Below, piece after piece: positions 36,642 to 46,052 of a stretch of DNA of 64,000 nt. The translations under genes and the position numbers were made by a program. The notes beneath the pieces were generated by a model. It had not been told where the DNA came from. It saw only the letters and a list, made by a program, of their open reading frames with translations, and made no database searches. Every line of letters starts with the position of its first letter. The first letter of the stretch is position 1. The stretch comes from Prevotella sp. P6B1 (GTDB lineage: Bacteria; Bacteroidota; Bacteroidia; Bacteroidales; Bacteroidaceae): positions 496,001 to 560,000 of the forward strand of contig NZ_JNKF01000012.1 in the NCBI RefSeq assembly GCF_000702825.1. The letters are read 5' to 3'.

Positions 36642-38447
36642 ATGAAACAGAAGACCAAAGCCAAACAACTAACTGCGTATCTCTTAGGAGTATGTTTTTT
36701 GGCATTCAGCAACATCAGTTGCAGCAACGACGAGAACAACAATGGTGCAAACCTGGGCAATGGCGACGTAAGTGGCATCATCACTGACGATCAAAACGCC
36801 CCACTATCAGGCGTAACCGTCAGTGTAAACGATGTAGACATCAGCAGCACAACCGATGCTTCAGGTAGTTATCTGCTGAAAGATTTACCCATTGGTAAAC
36901 ACATTATTACATTCAGTAAGACAGACTACCAAACCGTGAGTTGCACGGTAGCCCCCAACCAATGGAACGACGGTGTAGCCAACGTCAGCACCAGTATGCG
37001 CTATGCAGCAGCCAAGATTACCGGTAGAGTACTTGATGCGCAGAATGGGAAGCAACCACTTGAAGGCGCCAGTGTTTCCATCGGTGGAGATCCAGTACTC
37101 ACCAACAGCGAAGGTATCTACACCATTACCCAACTTCCACTCGACAATTATACAGTAACCATCTCTTATGGCGACTATAATCCTGTGAGCAAGGAAGTAA
37201 AAATCGACGATTTCATCGATGGTATTGCCCAACTACCAGACATAAATCTAGGTGGTGAGGAAATTCTGCCAGGTCTGACTCTAGGCGATTTGAAAACCTG
37301 TACCCCATGGATGTATAATGAATATCGTGGCGGACGTAATGCCGACAATTATCCACAATTTGACTGGAGTGTGGACTATATGTGTACACTCGACATGATG
37401 GGTAACTGGGAGGAACAGAATGAAGGAACCACTATGCGCGTGGACGAAAGCAAGAGTAATGGTGTGGATTACGACAATCTCAACACCTTTATATATGGTA
37501 GAAAGCACATCACCGAGGATAACAAAATCCTGACCGTTTTCGCGCGCACTCATCAGGGACCAGCCATCTGGAACGTAGTTGTAGTGGACCTGAGTGAAGC
37601 CAAGCCACAAGCTAAAAAGCTGGGCGACAACATATCTTTCCAAGATGGTAGCTATAAGAACTTCACATTCGACCTGAGTGCCTACATCGGCAAAGATGTA
37701 GTCATCGCCATTGGCACCTACTATTCTGGCGAATGGGTTCAGCTTGTATTGCGTCGCATCAGCTTTGCTCCTGAAGCCGTCAATGGTTTAGCTTGGCTGC
37801 CTGGTTCACCTATCAACGATGCACTCGAAGAGTTGCACATGACCCAAGAGATGGTACGAGCCACCATGCCAAACGAACGCCAGTCGTTCACTGGTATCAC
37901 CACCTACGACGGACGTAAAGACCGCGATGAGTACGTATGGGCTTACCGCGACTGGAATAAGACCGGTCACGTGGCTGCTTTCTGGGGGCTCACATCAATC
38001 ACCAAGGATTGTGATGTATTCACAAATGAAGGTTACACCATCAAGACACGAGGCGGCAACGGTATTGTAAGTACCTCGAAAGCCGAGAGCTATCTTTACA
38101 GCAAATTTGCCATCAATGACAATAACCAGAAGCTGACCCTACGAGCCCGTAACTTTGGCAGTCATCCTACCTATTTCAAGCTCATCGCCATCACCGATGA
38201 TATGAACGTAAAATATTTGCAACCCAACAGCGAATCACAGGTATCAGAACTGAGCGAAGGCCCTGACGGCACCATCAAGTTCCGTCATTTCAACGGCGAT
38301 ACAGGTCATCCTGAGAACTATGGAAAATTCGTATTTGACCTCTCACAGTATAAAGGAAAGAACGTCACACTGGTTCTGGCTGTATACAAAGGCGAAGAAA
38401 ACGGCGACGAGAATAAGGTAACTATCTATAGTATCGACTTGAACTAA
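36642..38447 (+). CDS. Surface lipoprotein with two carboxypeptidase-regulatory-like domains (candidate glycan-binding protein)
   Basis: 601 residues. Lipobox SNISC with Cys near residue 27, followed by SNDENN, an acidic run of the kind that exports lipoproteins to the cell surface in Bacteroidetes. Two CarboxypepD_reg-like domains (GDVSGIITDDQNAPLSGVTV near 41, and AKITGRVLDAQNG near 125) precede two related beta-sandwich modules (about 210-390 and 400-600), which look like carbohydrate-binding folds: both carry a FDLS(A/Q)Y(I/K)GK(D/N)V segment. First gene of the operon, 8 bp before GH76. Glycan binding is inferred from position. Confidence 0.75.
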   Translation: MKQKTKAKQLTAYLLGVCFLAFSNISCSNDENNNGANLGNGDVSGIITDDQNAPLSGVTVSVNDVDISSTTDASGSYLLKDLPIGKHIITFSKTDYQTVSCTVAPNQWNDGVANVSTSMRYAAAKITGRVLDAQNGKQPLEGASVSIGGDPVLTNSEGIYTITQLPLDNYTVTISYGDYNPVSKEVKIDDFIDGIAQLPDINLGGEEILPGLTLGDLKTCTPWMYNEYRGGRNADNYPQFDWSVDYMCTLDMMGNWEEQNEGTTMRVDESKSNGVDYDNLNTFIYGRKHITEDNKILTVFARTHQGPAIWNVVVVDLSEAKPQAKKLGDNISFQDGSYKNFTFDLSAYIGKDVVIAIGTYYSGEWVQLVLRRISFAPEAVNGLAWLPGSPINDALEELHMTQEMVRATMPNERQSFTGITTYDGRKDRDEYVWAYRDWNKTGHVAAFWGLTSITKDCDVFTNEGYTIKTRGGNGIVSTSKAESYLYSKFAINDNNQKLTLRARNFGSHPTYFKLIAITDDMNVKYLQPNSESQVSELSEGPDGTIKFRHFNGDTGHPENYGKFVFDLSQYKGKNVTLVLAVYKGEENGDENKVTIYSIDLN

Positions 38448-38455
38448 AAAATGAT

Positions 38456-39919
38456 ATGAATAAGAAAATGAAGAAAGAAATTCTAACTATGGTCAGTCTG
38501 GTCATTGCCCTTTCAACCACAGCAAGTTGCGGCAGCAACAATGATTTCCAGTCTGACGATCCTACCCCCCCTGTTAGACCACTGCCCATCGGCACTAACG
38601 ATGTAAGTGTACGTAATCTCACCAGGGCTACGACCCTCTTCGATGCAGCCATGCAGCACTACATCAGTGGTGACATGAAAATGGCAGACATGTACAACCC
38701 ATCAACAGACAAAGCATCGGGTGAAGCCGACGTATGGCCTTACACTGCGGCCATCGAAGCTTGCAATAGCATTCTGGAAGGCTATGTCGCCCTGAGCAAA
38801 GCAGGAAAGAACGCCGAGCAAGGGTCAGCAAGCACCTACAAAACGCAACTTGAGAAACTCTATGACGGGTTAGAATACTACGCAGGTACCTTCAAACTCA
38901 CCTCTTTTACCCGCAACAACCACGAATGGACTGTATATGGTGTACATCGCGGCGGCATGAAAGGAGGCGCAAAGGTTGATGGTGACCAGAATGTGTACGA
39001 TGATCAACAGTGGATTATCCGCGAACTTCTACGTTCGTGGAAAGCCACTGGCGACCAAAAATATCTGGATAAGGCCGAATATCTGACTGCCTATGTACTC
39101 GATGGTTGGGACTGGTGTCTTGATAGCAAGCAGAATACATGGGGTGCCGAGGTAGGCGGTATTACATGGGGGCCTTCATATTGCACAAAACACGCCTGCA
39201 GTAACGCGCCATTCATCTCACCTCTCGTATGGTTGGCAGAATACTATCAGGACAAGGCTGACAAGGTGACATACCGTACCATTAACGGCGAAGGAAAACG
39301 GTTGGATGTCACAGCCAACAAATCCGAATACTATCTGATGATGGCCAAGAAGATCTACGAATGGCAACAGTACAATCTTCGTGCCTCCGATGGCGTATAT
39401 CTGGATATGGTAGGCGCCAATAACAATATCCGCTACGACGAATTTGACGGTGTACAGTACCGTATTTCAAACCCCAGCACAGGGGCAAGTGGAACAAAGT
39501 TCACCTATAACAGCGGCACTATGGTTAGCGGTGGCGCCGACCTCTACCGGATTACCAAGGATGCACGTTATCTGAACGACACACGTCAGTTATACACAGC
39601 AACTTTCAACTATTTCCCACAGAAGAACTCCAAAGGCACTTGGGATTATGCCTACAGCAACTTTAGCCGTTGGTTCGACGATGTATTAATGCGTGGCTGG
39701 ATGGACGCAGTAAAGATTGGTGTTGATGCAAAAGAGGGAGTCGGAACTTTTCAGACAAACCTCGACTACGCATGGGACAACTATCTTAAGAATAACGCAC
39801 TGCCCCGTGGTCTCACTGGCGGTTGGAGCAGTAATCAGGCACAGAATGACGTACGCGCACTCGTAGCATTTGCATACGCTTCGGAATACGGCATGCTTGT
39901 GGCATCAAATTTGCAGTAA
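38456..39919 (+). CDS. GH76 endo-alpha-1,6-mannanase-like lipoprotein
   Basis: 487 residues, glycoside hydrolase family 76, which cuts the alpha-1,6-mannan backbone of fungal cell walls. Lipobox TTASC near residue 24 with acidic residues soon after (NNDFQSDD), suggesting the cell surface. The family's paired catalytic aspartates are in NVYDDQQW (Asp182-Asp183), followed by a GGITWG motif and an asparagine-rich site (KHACSNAPF). Located between a surface lipoprotein and SusC, as in known mannan loci. Confidence 0.88.
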   Translation: MNKKMKKEILTMVSLVIALSTTASCGSNNDFQSDDPTPPVRPLPIGTNDVSVRNLTRATTLFDAAMQHYISGDMKMADMYNPSTDKASGEADVWPYTAAIEACNSILEGYVALSKAGKNAEQGSASTYKTQLEKLYDGLEYYAGTFKLTSFTRNNHEWTVYGVHRGGMKGGAKVDGDQNVYDDQQWIIRELLRSWKATGDQKYLDKAEYLTAYVLDGWDWCLDSKQNTWGAEVGGITWGPSYCTKHACSNAPFISPLVWLAEYYQDKADKVTYRTINGEGKRLDVTANKSEYYLMMAKKIYEWQQYNLRASDGVYLDMVGANNNIRYDEFDGVQYRISNPSTGASGTKFTYNSGTMVSGGADLYRITKDARYLNDTRQLYTATFNYFPQKNSKGTWDYAYSNFSRWFDDVLMRGWMDAVKIGVDAKEGVGTFQTNLDYAWDNYLKNNALPRGLTGGWSSNQAQNDVRALVAFAYASEYGMLVASNLQ

Positions 39920-39941
39920 TAACTAATATAACAAAAACAAT

Positions 39942-42900
39942 ATGAATATCCTAACTAAAAAATGCGTGCTTCTGATGCTCTCGACAGCCTTTGGGTTGGG
40001 TTTGCAAGCACAGAGTATCATCACCGTCAAGGGTACTGTTACCGACCAGAACAGTGAACCCGTCATTGGTGCAACCGTCACCCTTCGTGGCACAAAGACT
40101 GCAGTAGTAACAGATTTCGATGGTAAATACTCGATTTCTGTGGCCGACAATGGCACTCTCGATTTTGCCTATATCGGTATGAAGGCAGTCAGCCAGAATG
40201 TACAAGGTCGTAAAACCATCAACATCAAGATGACAGAAGACGTTTCAGAACTGAACGATGTCATCGTAGTAGGTTATGGAACCCAGAAGCGTGGATCTAT
40301 CACTGGTTCCGTGAGCGCACTGCGTGGTAAGGACATGCTGAAAACCAACAACGAGAACACCCAGAATATGTTAACAGGCCGTATCGCAGGTGTCCGTGTC
40401 TGGCAGCAGAGTTCAGAGCCAGGAACGTACAAAAACAACTTTGATGTACGTGGTCTCGGCGCTCCCCTGATTGTTATCGATGGTGTTCCCCGCACCGTAG
40501 AGGATTTCCAACGCATGAACGCCAACGACATCGAAGACATCTCTGTACTGAAAGATGCCTCAGCAGCCATCTATGGTCTGCGTGCAGCCAATGGCGTACT
40601 GCTGGTAACCACCAAGAGAGGTGGCGCAGGCAAGACTCAGGTAAGCTACAATGGTTCGTTCACCATCCAAGCGCCCAAGAGCATGCCCAAACTGCTCGAC
40701 CCCGTACGTGCCATGACCTTGATGAACGAGCTAAAGAAGAACAACATCGATGGCGGCTCTCCAATGTTTACCGAGGAAGCCATCGACGAGTATCGCAACG
40801 GCACCAAGCAGGGCACAGACTGGAACAAGCTCATCTTTGCTGAGACTGCCCCTGAAACCAATCACAACATGACCATCAGTGGCGGATCTGAAAAGATGCA
40901 GTATTTCGTAAGTATGGGATACCTCTATCAGGAAGGTTTCCTGAAGAGCGGCGACCTGAACTACGACAAGTTCAATATCACCTCTAAGATCAATGCTGAG
41001 ATAGTGAAGGGTCTGAGTTTTGAACTCCAGATGAACGGTATGTTAGACAACCGCAACACGCCTTATACATCGACCACCGACATCATCCGTAACTACTGGC
41101 GTCAGGGCCCACTCGCAGCTGCTTATGCCGATCCAGAACATACCATGCTGAACTATCAGAATCTGGATTTGGGCGAGAATGCCGTTGCCGAGATGACCAG
41201 CGACATCAGCGGATACAGGAAGTACAAGCGCTACCAAATGCTCACTCAAGGTTCTTTGACTTTCGATTTTGGTCAGTATGTAAGCATTCTGAAAGGTCTG
41301 ACCGCCAGAGCTATGTACTCATACGATCTGCATATAGACAAGAATGACATCTATCGCCGCCAGTACAATCAGTACGCTTATGACCCTGTAACAGATAGTT
41401 ACATTCAGCAAGTTTACTCAGGCAGCTCACCTGCACAGCTTCGTAAAGAGCATTATGATAACACACAGAAACTGTCACAGTTTACATTGAATTATCATCG
41501 CACCATATCTTCACACACCATAGGCGCCATGATTGGCCTCGAGACACAACAGAAGGTGTACGATGGTTTTTATGCACGTCGCAACTTAGCCTTCAACAGC
41601 CCGTATCTGTTCAATGGTATCGATGAGGGCCAAGTAGGTAATGCCAATGCTGGTGATATCCACAGCGCCAACTACAACTCATTCATCGGTCGCCTGAACT
41701 ATAACTTTGCCGATCGTTACCTCTTGGAAGGCCAGTTCCGTTACGACGGCAGTTCGCAGTTCGCACCAGGTCATCGCTGGGGATTCTTTCCATCAGCCAG
41801 TGCCGGTTGGCGCATCAGCGAGGAGCCTTTCTTCAAGAACCTCAACTTCCTACACTTCATCCAGAACTTAAAGGTTCGTGCCAGCTATGGTGAGATGGGT
41901 GATGACTCAGGCGCCTCATACGACTGGGTAGCAGGCTACTCTTATCCTTCAGGTGGCAGTGGCGATGGCAATAAAGGTTGGTACAACGGCTACGCCCCAG
42001 GCTGGATGTTCGGCGGCCAGTTTATCTATGGTGCCTCCCCCAAGGCCATGCCAAACGAAGCTATCTCTTGGTACAAGTCAAAGAGCTTTAATATCGGTTT
42101 CGATTTCACCGCATGGGACGGCAAACTGGGTATCACCTTCGACTACTTCATTCGTAAGCGAACAGGACTTTACATGCGTCCAGGCGATTTCCCAACAGTA
42201 ATTGGTGCAGATGCCCCCCAGCTGAATGCCAATAGTGACCAGCACGCTGGTGTTGAACTTGAGATTACTCATCGCAACCATATCGGCGAAGTTAGCTATG
42301 GCTTGAAGGGCATCTTTAGTCTGACACGTAACAAATACCTCACAGCAGTACAGAATGCAACTTATGCCAACAGCTACGATAAGTGGCGTCATGATAACCT
42401 GAATAATCGTTATCAGGGTGTACAGTTCGGTTATACTTCAGCAGGTCGTTTCACCAGTTGGGAGGATATCTGGAACTATGATATCTATCACGAACGCGAC
42501 GTACTGCCTGGTGACTACAAATATGAAGACTGGAATGGTGACGGCGAAATCAACGGTCTTGATGAACATCCTTTCGCATACGACCAGACGCCATGGATGA
42601 ACTATTCATTCAACATCGATGCTAACTGGCGTAATTTCGATATCAACATCCTCTTCCAAGGATCAGCTATGGGTAGCATGCGCTACGAGGAGCCCCTCTA
42701 TCGCATCTGGGGTTACGAACCAGCAGCAGGTGGTACCTTGGAACAGTTCTGGGATCGCTGGCATCCTGTTGATCCAACAGCCGACCCATGGGATCCTACA
42801 CAGGAATGGGTATCCGGCTACTATGCCTATACCAACCACAATCCTATCGGCAATTCAGAGTTCAATCGCGTTAGCACAGCCTATCTGCGTTTGAAGAGTG

Positions 42901-43091
42901 TTGAGTTGGGCTATACGCTGCCTAAATTGAAAGCGCTGAACGGCATGTCGCTTCGCGTATATGCCAACGCTTACAACCTACTCACATTCACAGGCGTGAA
43001 GTTCGTTGATCCAGAGCATCCCGACAGCGACCTCGGCCGTTTGTATCCTCTGAACAAGACCTATACCGTTGGTCTGCAATTGTCATTCTAA
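39942..43091 (+). CDS. SusC/RagA family TonB-linked outer membrane transporter
   Basis: 1049 residues. Signal peptide (1-23, GLGLQAQS), CarboxypepD_reg-like domain (about 28-108; VKGTVTDQNSEPVIGATVTL), TonB box region and plug (DVIVVGYGTQKRG, then LIVIDGVPR and DISVLKDASAAIYG), and a barrel ending TYTVGLQLSF with final Phe. Imports oligosaccharides with its SusD partner. No anti-sigma interacting N-terminal extension is present, so control is not of the ECF-sigma type. Confidence 0.95.
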   Translation: MNILTKKCVLLMLSTAFGLGLQAQSIITVKGTVTDQNSEPVIGATVTLRGTKTAVVTDFDGKYSISVADNGTLDFAYIGMKAVSQNVQGRKTINIKMTEDVSELNDVIVVGYGTQKRGSITGSVSALRGKDMLKTNNENTQNMLTGRIAGVRVWQQSSEPGTYKNNFDVRGLGAPLIVIDGVPRTVEDFQRMNANDIEDISVLKDASAAIYGLRAANGVLLVTTKRGGAGKTQVSYNGSFTIQAPKSMPKLLDPVRAMTLMNELKKNNIDGGSPMFTEEAIDEYRNGTKQGTDWNKLIFAETAPETNHNMTISGGSEKMQYFVSMGYLYQEGFLKSGDLNYDKFNITSKINAEIVKGLSFELQMNGMLDNRNTPYTSTTDIIRNYWRQGPLAAAYADPEHTMLNYQNLDLGENAVAEMTSDISGYRKYKRYQMLTQGSLTFDFGQYVSILKGLTARAMYSYDLHIDKNDIYRRQYNQYAYDPVTDSYIQQVYSGSSPAQLRKEHYDNTQKLSQFTLNYHRTISSHTIGAMIGLETQQKVYDGFYARRNLAFNSPYLFNGIDEGQVGNANAGDIHSANYNSFIGRLNYNFADRYLLEGQFRYDGSSQFAPGHRWGFFPSASAGWRISEEPFFKNLNFLHFIQNLKVRASYGEMGDDSGASYDWVAGYSYPSGGSGDGNKGWYNGYAPGWMFGGQFIYGASPKAMPNEAISWYKSKSFNIGFDFTAWDGKLGITFDYFIRKRTGLYMRPGDFPTVIGADAPQLNANSDQHAGVELEITHRNHIGEVSYGLKGIFSLTRNKYLTAVQNATYANSYDKWRHDNLNNRYQGVQFGYTSAGRFTSWEDIWNYDIYHERDVLPGDYKYEDWNGDGEINGLDEHPFAYDQTPWMNYSFNIDANWRNFDINILFQGSAMGSMRYEEPLYRIWGYEPAAGGTLEQFWDRWHPVDPTADPWDPTQEWVSGYYAYTNHNPIGNSEFNRVSTAYLRLKSVELGYTLPKLKALNGMSLRVYANAYNLLTFTGVKFVDPEHPDSDLGRLYPLNKTYTVGLQLSF

Positions 43092-43119
43092 GTTGTACAT
43101 ATTTAGTTAAGAATAAGAT

Positions 43120-45180
43120 ATGAAAAAGATAATATTCATCATGGCAGCCGGCATCGCCTTTCTGTTTAACTCATGTGTAGGCCTTGATGTTCCCCCCAAC
43201 AATGTGGTAACCAAGGACCAGTTACTCGGCGATGAATCTGGTCTCGACATATACTTTGCCAACATTTATAGTCAAATGCCCTTCGAGGACTTCAAATACC
43301 GTTTCAGCGAAGGCTTCACCCACAACGGCTGGCTCGTCAGTTTTGGTACCGAGGGTATCGGTGAGGGCGTAGGTCGTGAAGGTTTTATGAACGCATGGCG
43401 TAGTGAGAGTAACCCCTACTGGAGTCAGGCCTTCAGAACATTGCGTGAAATCAATCAGCTTATCCGCGACCTGCCTTCAACAGCCAGCAGTCTGCCTGAG
43501 CCTACACTCAACCAGTATTTGGGCGATGCTTATTACTGCCGTGCAACAATATTCTATGCCTTGGCCCGTCGTTATGGAGGTGTACCGCTGGTTACCAAGG
43601 TTATCGACTACGATGCGGATAATGACGAGTTGGAGGTGCCACGTTCGAGCGAGGAAGATACTTGGAAGCAGATCCTGGCAGATTACGACAAAGCAGCCGA
43701 ATTGATGGGTCCAATCAGCCTGAAAGATGGTTATGCCAACAAATATGTGGCCCTGTCGTGGAAGTCGGAAGCAGCCCTCTATGCTGCTTGTGTGGCCAAG
43801 TACAACCAGACCGTAACAGGTCATCTCACTGGTGTTGGCCAAAAGACTGGAATCCGTGTGATGGGTTTCGAGGATAGTCAGGCTAACAAACTGGCTAACC
43901 AGTGGTTTAAGGAAGCCTACTTAGCCGCCAAAGAGGTTATCAATAGTGGGCGCTACTCACTTTATAAGAAAGGTTGGGAGGCCGGCAACAAAGATGCTAT
44001 CATGCAGTCGATGGTCAACATGCTCTCCGACTCAGACAGTCCAGAGAACATCCAGACCCGCGAGTACAGCTATCCTACCTATGTACACTCTTACGACTCA
44101 TACAACACACCATGCACTATCCATGCACCACTATCGGGTGGCACCTGTCCTACAGCCGATTTCATCTCATTATTCGACGGCATCCCTGTGAATGCTGACG
44201 GTTCCATCAAGACCACCGATGCACAGGGTAACTACGTACTCTATGACAGTCCATTCGACTTCTTCAAGAATGCCGAGCCACGTCTGCGTGCCCAGGTCAT
44301 CGTACCTGGTGACGTATTCCGTGGCAAGGTTATCGAGATCCGCCAGGGTATCTACACAGGCTCAGAACCTATCAAACCCTTATTCTCTAACGACCCTGGT
44401 GCCGACTATTCATACGGCAATGCCAGCAAAGGTCCACAGACTCTCAAGGCTTACACAGACAAGCCAAAGACTCTCTTTATGTGTCCTAACCAAGGTACCA
44501 TCGAGACGGTCGACGTAAAAGGTGTCAAGACTCAGGCTACAGGTGCCGATGGTCCTTTCTACAGCTGGGCTGAAGGTGGCGTCAGCGGTATGTACTCTCG
44601 TAAATGGCTCTATCAGGGCAGCGATGCCCGTAGCGGCGAAGGAGTGTGCGACCAGCATTTCATTCTGATGCGCTATGCCGAGGTACTGCTCAACTTTGCC
44701 GAGGCTGCCGTTGAGCTCTCCTTACAAGGTGTGAACTCACCTGATGGTGCTGACATGCTGGCAGAAGCCACAGAGGTTATCCGTGCCATTCAGGAACGTG
44801 CAGGTGCCAATATTCTGGCTACCGATTTAACCTCTAATGAGAAGAGCCGTAACATCGTACGCAAGGAGCGCCGTAAGGAGTTAGCATTTGAACAGAAGAC
44901 CAAGTACGACCTGCGTCGCTGGCGTGTACAGGATTACGACAACCGCGACGGATTCTGGGGTATCACACGCGACAAAGATGTATATAGCGACAACAGCCGC
45001 TATCGTTTCCATGGTCTTTATCCTTACATGTCGGCCCAGTCGGGTAAGTACTTCTTCGACTATCACTACCAGTATCTGGGACAGAACGAGTGCGAGTTCA
45101 ATGCCATCGATTACTACTTTGCCATCCCTGGTGGCGAGGTTTCAAAGAGTCCTGTCATTGATCAGCAGCCTAACAGATAA
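43120..45180 (+). CDS. SusD/RagB family nutrient-binding outer membrane lipoprotein
   Basis: 686 residues, somewhat longer than most SusD proteins. Lipobox LFNSC near residue 19. TPR-like helices carry LREINQLIRDLP and LGDAYYCRATIFYALARRYGGVPLV, typical SusD motifs; the C-terminal part has ILMRYAEVLLNFAEAAVEL and the KERRKELAFE segment common in this family. Forms the lid on the SusC channel. 28 bp after susC. Confidence 0.95.
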   Translation: MKKIIFIMAAGIAFLFNSCVGLDVPPNNVVTKDQLLGDESGLDIYFANIYSQMPFEDFKYRFSEGFTHNGWLVSFGTEGIGEGVGREGFMNAWRSESNPYWSQAFRTLREINQLIRDLPSTASSLPEPTLNQYLGDAYYCRATIFYALARRYGGVPLVTKVIDYDADNDELEVPRSSEEDTWKQILADYDKAAELMGPISLKDGYANKYVALSWKSEAALYAACVAKYNQTVTGHLTGVGQKTGIRVMGFEDSQANKLANQWFKEAYLAAKEVINSGRYSLYKKGWEAGNKDAIMQSMVNMLSDSDSPENIQTREYSYPTYVHSYDSYNTPCTIHAPLSGGTCPTADFISLFDGIPVNADGSIKTTDAQGNYVLYDSPFDFFKNAEPRLRAQVIVPGDVFRGKVIEIRQGIYTGSEPIKPLFSNDPGADYSYGNASKGPQTLKAYTDKPKTLFMCPNQGTIETVDVKGVKTQATGADGPFYSWAEGGVSGMYSRKWLYQGSDARSGEGVCDQHFILMRYAEVLLNFAEAAVELSLQGVNSPDGADMLAEATEVIRAIQERAGANILATDLTSNEKSRNIVRKERRKELAFEQKTKYDLRRWRVQDYDNRDGFWGITRDKDVYSDNSRYRFHGLYPYMSAQSGKYFFDYHYQYLGQNECEFNAIDYYFAIPGGEVSKSPVIDQQPNR

Positions 45181-45189
45181 CATTTAATC

Positions 45190-46035
45190 ATGATAAAAAA
45201 CAGAAAAACAATGAAAACATTCAGATATTATTCCTACCTGTTGTTTGCGGCTTTCGCACTGACTGCCTGCGATGCCTTTGAGATAGACAACTACAAAGAG
45301 CCTGGCGAGACTATCGAAGGCGTGGTAGTTGATGCCAAGACCGGCGACCCTGTGCTAACCGATCAGGGTTCAGAAGGCATCCGTGTACGCCTGACCGAAT
45401 TAAGCTATGGCGACAATGTAGATCACAACCCTGATTTCTACTGTCGTCCTGACGGTACCTTCCGCAATACCAAGATTTTTGCCGGCGAGTACAATATTCG
45501 CATTGATGGTCCGTTTATACCAGTGTACCGTGATACCGACGATGGTACAGTCATTTCTGACGACACCTGGTACGGCAAGATCTCTGGCACCACTCAAGTG
45601 AAGTTCGAAGTCCATCCTTTCCTGAAGGTGGAGTTCGTTGAGACGCCATCGGTATCCAACGGTCAGATTACCGCCAAGGTCAAGGTGACCCGCGCCATCA
45701 GCAAGGACGAGTTCCGTAGTATGGTTGAGCCAATGGGCGGGTATAGCGATGACTTTACCAACGTCACCGATATCCAGTTGTTCGTTTCAACATCATCAAG
45801 CGTAGGCTATCGCGCTCGCGACCAGCGCTGGTCAAATCAGATAAACTATGCAGGCGAAAGCTTCGACGAGTTCGAGGGCAAGCCTATCACTATCCGCTCT
45901 GCCAGCGGACAAGCCATCCCCTCAGGCTATCATGTGTTTGTGCGTGCAGCCGCTCGTATCAACTACGATACTCCACGAGGCAGTGGCACACGCCGTTGGA
46001 ACTATAGTGAGCCCATGGAAGTGATTATTCCATAA
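45190..46035 (+). CDS. DUF3823 domain lipoprotein of the glycan locus
   Basis: 281 residues (274 if the second ATG at 45211 is used). Lipobox ALTAC followed by DAFEIDNYKEP, acidic and probably surface-exposed. The N-terminal domain is carboxypeptidase-regulatory-like (ETIEGVVVDAKTGDPV), then a beta-sandwich. This DUF3823 family commonly follows susD in Bacteroidetes loci in place of SusE. Its biochemical role is not established; glycan binding is likely from context. Confidence 0.8.
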   Translation: MIKNRKTMKTFRYYSYLLFAAFALTACDAFEIDNYKEPGETIEGVVVDAKTGDPVLTDQGSEGIRVRLTELSYGDNVDHNPDFYCRPDGTFRNTKIFAGEYNIRIDGPFIPVYRDTDDGTVISDDTWYGKISGTTQVKFEVHPFLKVEFVETPSVSNGQITAKVKVTRAISKDEFRSMVEPMGGYSDDFTNVTDIQLFVSTSSSVGYRARDQRWSNQINYAGESFDEFEGKPITIRSASGQAIPSGYHVFVRAAARINYDTPRGSGTRRWNYSEPMEVIIP

Positions 46036-46052
46036 CACATAATTAAACAAAT

